Shown here: positions 1 to 5,334 of the stretch, piece by piece
Numbering within the stretch: the first letter of the stretch is position 1
Layout: each line of letters starts with the position of its first letter
NCBI GenBank assembly: GCA_012103495.1
Contig: WLWR01000073.1
Location: 1 to 7,900, forward strand
From: Legionellales bacterium
GTDB lineage: Bacteria; Pseudomonadota; Gammaproteobacteria; WLWR01
Direction of reading: 5' to 3'
DNA length: 7,900 bases
Notes under the pieces: model-generated
Seen by the model: only the letters and a program-made list of their open reading frames with translations
Told to the model about the DNA's origin: nothing
Databases searched by the model: none
Made by a program: the position numbers and the translations under genes

Positions 1-26
1 CGCAGCTTCAAGTGGAATGGGTATAG
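1..26 (+). repeat. Dispersed repeat, direct copy 1
   Basis: Positions 1-26 match positions 1587-1612 in the same orientation with one mismatch (g at 5, t at 1591). The shared core is CTTCAAGTGGAATGGGTATA. A 15-bp part of it also occurs inverted at 1523-1537. The copy may extend leftward out of the window. Such a short repeated segment in an AT-rich patch suggests the end of a small mobile or dispersed element, but I cannot name the element. Confidence 0.75.
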
Positions 27-136
27 ACAGTTTTAATTTGCAACCGATGATCATCAGAATAACTGATGAAGTCGATGACTCTTTTCTTATTCAATAAAAC
101 TGGTTTACAGTGGCGTATCTATTTAAGAAGAAACAT

Positions 137-337
137 ATGATAGTTATGTTTAGAAATAGTCTTAGTCAAATATTAAGACAGGTTGATTGGCAAAGCATGA
201 GTACTGTTGCCATGATGCTTGAGTCGACTAGGGGTGGTGATGAGTTGGGCATGGTGTCATGGGATATGGTATCCGGTAACTATTCACCAAATCTAATCAC
301 CAGCATAGACGAAGTTAGGCAATTTGCCATCGAATAA
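137..337 (+). CDS. Small hypothetical protein or 3' remnant of a broken gene
   Basis: I do not recognise this 66-aa product. A GTG at 110 would give 75 aa, but neither start has a strong ribosome binding site; the ATG at 137 has a weak purine-rich AAGAAG six bases upstream. The reading frame is open all the way back to position 2 apart from one TAA at 95-97. It could therefore be the tail of a longer gene broken by a stop codon, whose 5' part enters the repeat at 1-26. The C-terminal half (SPNLITSIDEVRQFAIE) has a plausible protein-like composition, with no membrane segment or known motif. It converges on the minus-strand gene at 449-1033, with a palindrome between them. It may be no real gene at all. 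Confidence 0.3.
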   Translation: MIVMFRNSLSQILRQVDWQSMSTVAMMLESTRGGDELGMVSWDMVSGNYSPNLITSIDEVRQFAIE

Positions 338-346
338 GATTTTCAG

Positions 347-378
347 AATCGGGGGGACAGTATACTGTCCCCCCGATT
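347..378. repeat. Perfect 32-bp palindrome (GC-rich hairpin)
   Basis: The left arm AATCGGGGGGACAGTA (347-362) is the exact reverse complement of the right arm TACTGTCCCCCC GATT (363-378), with no mismatch and no spacer. RNA from either strand would fold into a very stable stem with six consecutive G-C pairs. It starts 9 bases after the stop codon of the + strand frame ending at 337 and lies between two convergent frames, so it could end transcription. However, no run of Ts follows on either strand, so it is not a classic intrinsic terminator. A core of the GGGGACAGTATACT type recalls palindromes near REP-associated tyrosine transposases; that link is from memory and unverified. Confidence 0.85.
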
Positions 379-448
379 TCCATTATGTTTAAGTGAAGAT
401 TAGAAAACTCGGAAAACCCCAATTAAGGGCCAGTATAACGAATTTACG

Positions 449-1033
449 TCACACAGATGGTTGCATCGAAGTTCTTTGTTCCCCCACAGTATATATTGTT
501 ACATCAGCAATCAATGAAAATATCAGTAAATATTTAATACAAGGTGATTTAACCAGAGGATTTTCTCTATCAAGAGGGTGCAAGGATTTTTCTGCTTCTA
601 GCATCAATTTTCTTAAAAGACTCTCATGAGTATGCAATGACTCCTCTCTTGACTTAATGACACTCTCAAAAGTGTTTTCTCCAATTGAATTTATTAACTT
701 GTTAAATTCAGAAATAGCACCCTTGATTGATAACACATGAGTTGAAATATAATCTTTATACTCGGAAAATGATATAGTATAGACCTGTTTCAGCTTCCTA
801 ACTTGTCTGTAAGTATCTTCTTCTATTGTTATCTCTATTGCATGAGTAGATCTGCAACTTCGATTCTGTCTTTCTTCTTTTGATTCATGTAGTAAAACCC
901 CATGACTTTCAGTTGGAATTGGATTGGTTAAAAGGGAAGGATAATTTTTAGACTTAATAATTTGTGTACCAGAGGTTTCATCAAATAAAAACTTGCCAGT
1001 TAATTCAGGACCCTTAAAAAATCGCTCACTCAT
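449..1033 (-). CDS. Hypothetical protein, 194 aa, unrecognised
   Basis: The product is unrecognised. The start is well supported: ATG at 1033-1031 has GGAG eight bases upstream on the minus strand. The protein is polar. Residues about 73-152 are rich in E, K, L and S and look largely helical, with possible coiled-coil character. Near the C-terminus (about 167-183, KYLLIFSLIADVTIYTV) is a hydrophobic stretch broken by an aspartate, too weak to call a membrane helix. There is no signal peptide and no enzymatic motif I can name. Use of AGA and ATA codons and the low GC differ from the histidine genes, which fits acquired DNA. The leader lies inside one arm of a 29-bp inverted repeat. The tail (GEQRTSMQPSV) may be a chance extension into element sequence, so 3' truncation is possible. 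The opposite-strand frame at 393-629 is taken as its shadow. Confidence 0.55.
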   Translation of the reverse strand: MSERFFKGPELTGKFLFDETSGTQIIKSKNYPSLLTNPIPTESHGVLLHESKEERQNRSCRSTHAIEITIEEDTYRQVRKLKQVYTISFSEYKDYISTHVLSIKGAISEFNKLINSIGENTFESVIKSREESLHTHESLLRKLMLEAEKSLHPLDRENPLVKSPCIKYLLIFSLIADVTIYTVGEQRTSMQPSV

Positions 1034-1062
1034 AATAAAGACTCCAAAAATAATAAAATTGT
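1034..1062 (-). repeat. 29-bp inverted repeat, left arm
   Basis: The reverse complement of 1034-1062 matches 1164-1192 at 28 of 29 positions (CTTTATT against CTCTATT near the outer end). The arms are AT-rich apart from a GGAGTCT block. This arm abuts the start codon of the minus-strand gene at 1033 and supplies its GGAG ribosome binding site. Similarity stops at the arm edges. I see no matching target duplications outside the two arms. Confidence 0.8.
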
Positions 1063-1163
1063 CTCATGATTCCTTCTTACTGCATCATCTCAATCGTGCC
1101 ATCGATTTTGATTTAGCCAAGGAAACTCACTCCTCACTCGCTTTCATTTGGTAAAAAAAAGGA

Positions 1164-1192
1164 ACAATTTTATTATTTTTGGAGTCTCTATT
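1164..1192 (+). repeat. 29-bp inverted repeat, right arm
   Basis: Partner of 1034-1062, separated from it by 101 bp. It carries the same GGAG block (1181-1184). A TTGGTA box (1148-1153) lies 17 bases before a TATTAT box (1171-1176) inside the arm, giving a weak promoter-like pair reading right. A start expected near 1183 would remove the GGAG, so the pair may be meaningless. A 22-codon frame follows (GTG 1195 to TAA 1261-1263); it is too short to call as a gene. Confidence 0.8.
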
Positions 1193-1363
1193 CCGTGAAG
1201 AAGACCGTCCCTCACAATTTGCTTGATTTCACAAAAAAGGTGTTTTTTGAATTTCGACGGTAAGAATACTGTATTTAACTTAAGAAAAAATTAGCTGAGA
1301 AAAAATAATTTTTAATTCGGGATTAAATAATCACTTAATGACGCAATTGATCATTCGAATTGA

Positions 1364-1483
1364 TTTATACCATCATTCCTGGAGGCGATGTTTTTTAAAA
1401 CACGTGAACAAGGCGTGGTAACGCAAAAATTTGTTTGCAAGTTATTGGGAATTGACCAGCAAGGGCATAAAGACATTTTGTAA
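1364..1483 (+). pseudogene. IS256-type transposase fragment (decayed)
   Basis: Between in-frame stops the + strand encodes about 39 residues, including FLEAMFFKTREQG, VVTQKFV and LLGIDQQGHKDIL. This reads like the block around the first catalytic Asp of IS256/Mutator-family transposases, typically of the form FLDA..FK.RE.G.VV.K....LGI...G.KE.LG. In that alignment the catalytic Asp is replaced by Glu (FLEA). A TAA follows at exactly the point where Gly would be expected after the KDIL motif. Full transposases are about 400 aa, so only about a tenth remains and it cannot be active. No other blocks of the enzyme are evident nearby. The family assignment is from pattern memory. Confidence 0.6.
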
Positions 1484-1522
1484 TTATTCACCAAAGATGG
1501 CTTTTCGCTGAATTGTGGTGAA

Positions 1523-1611
1523 TATACCCATTCCACTGCACGCTTAAAATATCAACTGAAATAACAGGCCAACAGCGAGTCTTGTTCGCATCTTCAAGTG
1601 GAATGGGTATA
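1523..1611. repeat. Small element-like segment with 15-bp inverted ends
   Basis: TATACCCATTCCACT at 1523-1537 is the exact reverse complement of AGTGGAATGGGTATA at 1597-1611, enclosing 59 bp. The segment resembles a miniature element or a paired end region. The left end directly follows the transposase remnant. The right end is part of the longer repeat shared with 1-26, so the repeat has a history beyond this pair. No clear target duplication is visible. Confidence 0.6.
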
Positions 1612-1612
1612 G
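1587..1612 (+). repeat. Dispersed repeat, direct copy 2
   Basis: Matches positions 1-26 at 25 of 26 bases in the same orientation. The two copies bracket about 1.56 kb of accessory-looking DNA, and the his promoter begins about 75 bp further right. Confidence 0.75.
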
Positions 1613-1687
1613 CCATCGTACTGGGGAATGTGAATTTTAACCTTCAGGTGGGATACCATACCTTTGTAAGCGGTTCAAATTAATTGC

Positions 1688-1715
1688 TTGACAGTTGTTT
1701 TTAAGATAGTACAAT
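1688..1715 (+). promoter_or_regulatory. Sigma-70-type promoter of the his operon
   Basis: A perfect -35 box TTGACA (1688-1693) is followed after 16 bp by TACAAT (1710-1715), which matches the -10 consensus at five of six positions. The expected transcription start is about 1721-1723. This leaves a leader of only about 28 bases before the regulator ATG at 1750. It is the only strong promoter I see ahead of the operon. Confidence 0.7.
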
Positions 1716-1725
1716 ATCGTGCTAT
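1706..1725. promoter_or_regulatory. Candidate operator for the TrpR/YerC-family repressor
   Basis: This is a 20-bp imperfect palindrome, ATAGTACAAT followed by ATCGTGCTAT. Eight of ten half-site positions are symmetric, and the outer arms are ATAGTAC and GTGCTAT. It fully covers the -10 box and the expected start site, so a bound dimer would block RNA polymerase. The half-site resembles the CTAGTAC arm of the E. coli TrpR operator, and the adjacent first gene encodes a TrpR-superfamily protein. Assignment of this site to that protein is inference. Confidence 0.55.
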
Positions 1726-1749
1726 TACGTTATCACATAACAACATCTT

Positions 1750-2049
1750 ATGAAGCAATTAAACAAATCCACTATTAAATTATCACTGTATCAAGCCATT
1801 GCCAGTTTGAAAAACACAACCGAGACGATGGATTTCTTACATGACCTGTGTACCCCTGCTGAGTTGCAAGCCATGAGCGATCGTTGGCAAGTGGTTGTGC
1901 CTATTGTTCAAGGCATGCCATACCGTCAGATCAGTGAGGAAACGGGGGTGAGTGTGACCACGGTCGGGCGAGTTGCTCGCTGTCTTCGATATGGTTCTGG
2001 TGCTTATTTGAAAATATTAAAGCGTATAAAAAAGGGTCGTGCATCATGA
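1750..2049 (+). CDS. TrpR/YerC-family transcriptional regulator, probable his repressor
   Basis: This 99-aa protein belongs to the TrpR-superfamily YerC/YecD group. The N-terminal helices (about 10-55) include the family-like LYQAIASLKN and the DLCTPAELQAMSDRWQV block. A helix-turn-helix spans about 56-80 (YRQISEETGVSVTTVGRVARCLRYG). The length is normal for the family. These proteins bind palindromic operators as all-helical dimers. The ligand here is unknown; histidine or a pathway product would be a natural guess. It is the first gene of the operon and overlaps hisG by four bases (ATGA, 2046-2049), so it is co-transcribed and probably autoregulated through the palindrome at 1706-1725. The ATG at 1750 lacks a clear ribosome binding site and follows a very short leader, so its translation may be weak. 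The family call is firm; histidine-specific control is inferred from context. Confidence 0.85.
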   Translation: MKQLNKSTIKLSLYQAIASLKNTTETMDFLHDLCTPAELQAMSDRWQVVVPIVQGMPYRQISEETGVSVTTVGRVARCLRYGSGAYLKILKRIKKGRAS

Positions 2050-2942
2050 TTGAACAACGTTTACGCATTGCCATTCAAAAAAAAGGCCGACTGCATACCG
2101 ATTCAATGGAATTATTGAAAAAATGTGGAGTAAAAATAAAGCTCAGTCGTAACGGATTATTTTACCACAGTGAAAATCTCCCCATTGATATTTTGTTGGT
2201 TCGTGATGATGACATTCCAACCTTAATCCAAGATAAAATTTGTGAACTAGGTATTGTTGGCCAAAATGTATTGCTGGAATATCAAGCCAGTCCAATGATG
2301 CAAAAAACAGTACCGACATTTGAAGTTGTGAAATCATTGGGGTTTGGGCGATGTTACTTGGCCATTGCTGGACCCAAGTCACTGCAAGAAAATCCTTTAA
2401 ATCAGTTGAACCAAGGGCGTATTGCTACCAGTTATCCGAATTTATTAAGTCAGTTTTTAACAGAGAAAAATATCCATGCTGAAATTTTATCTTTATCTGG
2501 TTCGGTGGAAATTGCCCCTAGATTGGGAATGGCTGATGCGATCTGTGATTTGGTTTCCACGGGACGCACATTGGAAGAAAATAATTTAGTTGAACTGTGT
2601 CCCATCATGCACTCACAAGCTGTGCTATTGCAAGTAATGCCTATTGAGCAAACTGAAAAAAAACAATTAATAGAATTATTATTGTGCCGTATGGATGGGG
2701 TGCTACGGGCACAGGAGAGTAAATATATTTTGTTTCATGCCCCCAAACAAACGTTAAATCGTATTGTTGAATTATTACCTGGCAGTGAAAGCCCAACGAT
2801 ATTACCTTTGGAAGGTTGCGATGACAAAATGGTGGTGCATGTGGTGACTGCTGAAGGTGTTTTTTGGCAAACACTGGAACGATTAAAAGATGCAGGTGCC
2901 AGTTCAATTTTGGTGTTACCAATTGAAAAAATGTTGAATTGA
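2046..2942 (+). CDS. hisG: ATP phosphoribosyltransferase, long form (HisG)
   Basis: Catalyses the first committed step of histidine synthesis in the cytoplasm: PRPP + ATP to phosphoribosyl-ATP. The 298-aa length matches the long form (E. coli 299). The periplasmic-binding-protein-like catalytic core includes RLRIAIQKKGRL (5-16), VRDDDIP (52-58) and the PRPP-binding loop DAICDLVSTGRTL (164-176). The C-terminal ACT-like regulatory domain (about 223-298; ESKYILFHAP, PTILPL, ASSILVLPIEKML) is complete, so histidine feedback inhibition and hexamer assembly are expected and no HisZ partner is needed. The ATG overlaps the regulator's stop codon. AAAGGG at 2031-2036 is a good ribosome binding site nine bases upstream. 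The sequence closely follows the enterobacterial protein along its length. Confidence 0.97.
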   Translation: MIEQRLRIAIQKKGRLHTDSMELLKKCGVKIKLSRNGLFYHSENLPIDILLVRDDDIPTLIQDKICELGIVGQNVLLEYQASPMMQKTVPTFEVVKSLGFGRCYLAIAGPKSLQENPLNQLNQGRIATSYPNLLSQFLTEKNIHAEILSLSGSVEIAPRLGMADAICDLVSTGRTLEENNLVELCPIMHSQAVLLQVMPIEQTEKKQLIELLLCRMDGVLRAQESKYILFHAPKQTLNRIVELLPGSESPTILPLEGCDDKMVVHVVTAEGVFWQTLERLKDAGASSILVLPIEKMLN

Positions 2943-2950
2943 GAAGTTTG

Positions 2951-4267
2951 ATGTTCACGATTTATTTTTGGTCTAAATTAGACACAAAGACTCAACAAAC
3001 CCTGTTGCAGCGACCGTCACAAACACCAGCTTGGCAACAATCTATGCGTGAACAGACCCAGACAATCATTGATCGCGTACGCATGGATCAAGACACAGCC
3101 TTGTTTGACTTCACCCAACAATTTGATCAAGTTCAACTAACCGAACTTACAGTGAGCGAAAAGCAGTGGCAAGAAGCCTCACAACATGTTTCAAGTACGG
3201 CGCAGAAAGCTATTAGGTTTGCTTATCAGCGTATTTACGATTGGCATGCAGCGCAACGCAGTAAGCCGCTGCAAGTGACTACTTATCCAGGTGTAACTTG
3301 TGAAAAGCATATGCGTCCGATTGAACGGGTTGGATTGTATGTTCCTGGTGGCTCGGCGCCGCTGGTTTCTACGGTATTAATGTTAGGCATTCCAGCAGCG
3401 TTAGCCGGTTGTCGGTTGCGGGTGCTGTGTACGCCTCCCAATGCTCAAGGCAGCGTGGATCCACATATTTTATTTGCAGCAAAACTATGTCAGATTCACA
3501 CAATTTACCAAGTTGGTGGCGCACAAGCCATTGCCGCCATGGCGTATGGAACACAAACGATTCCTAAAGTTTCCAAAATTTTTGGTCCTGGTAATGGGTG
3601 GGTGACGCAAGCAAAATTGTTGGTTAGCCAAGATGCGCAAGGGGCTTGTTTAGATTTACCGGCTGGCCCTTCCGAAGTGTTGGTGATTGCTGATGAGGAT
3701 GCTAATCCAGCATTTGTGGCAGCAGATTTATTGGCGCAAGCCGAACATGGTCCCGATTCACAAGTGATACTCATTACGACCAGTCAACGTCTTGGTGAGC
3801 AAGTTCGGCAATATTTAACTGAACAACTGACTCAACTATCACGCCAAACCATTTTGCAGCAATCACTCAATCACGCACGCCTTTTGAGAGTGGATTCATT
3901 AGAACAGGCGATCACCCTCAGTAATCAATATGCACCAGAACATTTAATTTTAAATATTAAAGACGCTGATGCATGGGTATCACATATTACCTGTGCTGGC
4001 AGTGTGTTTGTCGGGCCTTGGGCAGCCGAAACGCTGGGTGATTACACAACCGGTTCGAATCATGTGCTGCCCACAGAAGGATACGCTGATCGACTTAGTG
4101 GCTTGGGTTTGTCTGATTTTCAAACTGCTCTTCACATTCAAAAAATCACTCAAGCTGGATTGCTGGGAATCGGGGAGACCGCTAGTCAGTTGGCTGCTTT
4201 GGAAGGATTGGATGCGCATCAATTGGCAGTCAATTTACGATTGGCGCAAGCGGAACAAACATCATGA
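2951..4267 (+). CDS. hisD: Histidinol dehydrogenase (HisD)
   Basis: Zinc enzyme that oxidises L-histidinol via histidinal to L-histidine with two NAD+, the last two steps of the pathway. From ATG 2951 the product is 438 aa (E. coli 434). A TTG at 2939, overlapping the hisG stop, would add four residues, but ATG 2951 preceded by GAGAAG is the better start. Visible blocks are GLYVPGGSAPLVSTVLM (128-144), the VGGAQAIAA region (188-196), KIFGPGN (209-215) and DLPAGPSEVLVIAD (235-248). Zinc ligands Q263, H266 (AQAEHGPDS), D364 (GDYTTGSNH) and H423 (DAHQ) are present, as are catalytic E330 and H331 (NQYAPEHLI). It lies 8 bp after hisG and overlaps hisC by four bases. Nothing is missing; the enzyme should be active. 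Confidence 0.97.
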   Translation: MFTIYFWSKLDTKTQQTLLQRPSQTPAWQQSMREQTQTIIDRVRMDQDTALFDFTQQFDQVQLTELTVSEKQWQEASQHVSSTAQKAIRFAYQRIYDWHAAQRSKPLQVTTYPGVTCEKHMRPIERVGLYVPGGSAPLVSTVLMLGIPAALAGCRLRVLCTPPNAQGSVDPHILFAAKLCQIHTIYQVGGAQAIAAMAYGTQTIPKVSKIFGPGNGWVTQAKLLVSQDAQGACLDLPAGPSEVLVIADEDANPAFVAADLLAQAEHGPDSQVILITTSQRLGEQVRQYLTEQLTQLSRQTILQQSLNHARLLRVDSLEQAITLSNQYAPEHLILNIKDADAWVSHITCAGSVFVGPWAAETLGDYTTGSNHVLPTEGYADRLSGLGLSDFQTALHIQKITQAGLLGIGETASQLAALEGLDAHQLAVNLRLAQAEQTS

Positions 4268-5334
4268 AAGTCACTGCATTGATAAGAAAAGATTTACAAG
4301 ATTTTACTCATTATGCGAGTGCCAGAAGACAAGCTAAACAAGGAACGGTTTGGCTTAATGCCAATGAGTTACCGTGGGATGTCAGTCAAGCTCAATTAAA
4401 TCGATATCCTACTGGACAGCCTGAACAAGCCAAACAGTGTTTAGCCAACTATTATGATATTTCCCCACAACATTTATTGATCACGCGTGGCAGTGATGAA
4501 GGTATTGATTTAATCATTCGATTGAGTTGTCAGGCATATCAAGATCGCGTGTTAATTTTACAACCAACTTTCAGTATGTATGCATTTTATGCAACTTTGC
4601 AAGCAGCTACTGTGGATACATATCAATTGAGCCCGGATGATGGATTTACTGTGGATGTTGATAGGGTGGTACAGAATATTCAACCCAATACCAAGGTGAT
4701 TGTATTGTGTTCTCCCAACAATCCAACGGGGCATTGCATACCTTTGATAACCATTAAAGCTTTGGCAAAACGTTGCACCGATCAATGCATCGTATTGGTA
4801 GATGAAGCGTATATCGAATTTTGTGAAACCGACAGTGCTGTAACATTGATTGAACAATGTCCAAATATTATAGTGCTGCGCACTTTATCCAAAGCATTTG
4901 GATTGGCGGGATTGCGTTGTGGTGTGGTGTTAGCGCAGCCGGCATTAATTGATTGGTTAAGTAAATTGCTAGCTCCTTATCCTCTATCTAGTTTGATTGA
5001 ACCGCATATTGTGCAAGCTTTGCAACCGAAACGGTTGACAGCGATGCAACAACAAGTGAATCAAATCAAACATGCACGTGAACAATTGGCCAGTCAATTG
5101 ACCACCTTATCGATGATTCAAACCGTATATCCTAGTTTTGCCAATTTCTTATTGGTACGATGGAGACAAGCTGGAAATATCTATGATGCATGTCAACAAC
5201 ACGGAGTGATATTGCGGGATGTTAGCAGTTTTCCTGGATTAACTGACTGTTTACGTATATCAATTGGTACGGAAATGGAAAACCAAACTTTATTACAGGT
5301 GCTTATAGATTATGGTAGATGGCAGGATGAATAA
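4264..5334 (+). CDS. hisC: Histidinol-phosphate aminotransferase (HisC)
   Basis: PLP-dependent class I/II aminotransferase that converts imidazole-acetol phosphate plus glutamate to L-histidinol phosphate and 2-oxoglutarate. The product is 356 aa, the usual length. Family features are WLNANELPW (30-38), RYPTGQP (47-53), the RGSDEGIDLIIR block (75-86), CSPNNPTG (149-156), VDEAYIEF (179-186) and the PLP lysine K210 in RTLSKAFGLAGLRCG. The substrate-binding LRISIG is near the C-terminus. The ATG overlaps the hisD stop (ATGA, 4264-4267) with only a weak ribosome binding site (AGCGGA), so translation probably depends on coupling to hisD. The histidine context makes HisC more likely than a broad aromatic aminotransferase of the same fold. 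Confidence 0.96.
   Translation: MKVTALIRKDLQDFTHYASARRQAKQGTVWLNANELPWDVSQAQLNRYPTGQPEQAKQCLANYYDISPQHLLITRGSDEGIDLIIRLSCQAYQDRVLILQPTFSMYAFYATLQAATVDTYQLSPDDGFTVDVDRVVQNIQPNTKVIVLCSPNNPTGHCIPLITIKALAKRCTDQCIVLVDEAYIEFCETDSAVTLIEQCPNIIVLRTLSKAFGLAGLRCGVVLAQPALIDWLSKLLAPYPLSSLIEPHIVQALQPKRLTAMQQQVNQIKHAREQLASQLTTLSMIQTVYPSFANFLLVRWRQAGNIYDACQQHGVILRDVSSFPGLTDCLRISIGTEMENQTLLQVLIDYGRWQDE

Larger units (their letters stand above)
1484..1685. other. Non-coding stretch between IS remnant and his promoter
   Basis: I see no credible gene here. It holds a 15-bp inverted pair (1523-1537 and 1597-1611) and, at 1587-1612, the second copy of the repeat found at the left edge. From about 1613 to 1685 I see no further repeat or RNA gene. 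The GGTTCAAAT near 1673 resembles a tRNA T-loop, but no tRNA fold surrounds it. Confidence 0.5.

Noticed and set aside
393..629. 78-aa + strand frame with a GTG start
   Set aside because: It overlaps the minus-strand gene at 449-1033, which is longer and has a proper ribosome binding site. I see no supporting motif.
1195..1263. 22-codon frame (GTG) behind the right arm of the 29-bp inverted repeat
   Set aside because: A GGAG sits ten bases upstream, but the peptide is very short, AT-rich and unrecognised, so it cannot be told from chance.
1351..1536. 61-aa minus-strand frame
   Set aside because: It lies antisense to the transposase remnant, whose + strand reading makes better sense, and its N-terminus comes from the inverted repeat.
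1660..1690. GGTTCAAAT resembling a tRNA T-loop
   Set aside because: No matching acceptor, D-arm or anticodon stems surround it.
3505..3774. Minus-strand frame inside hisD, with others inside hisG, hisC and hisA
   Set aside because: These are shadows of strongly conserved genes on the + strand; none has an independent motif.
3969..4337. 122-aa + strand frame across the hisD-hisC junction
   Set aside because: It is out of frame with two firmly identified genes and shows no protein family features.
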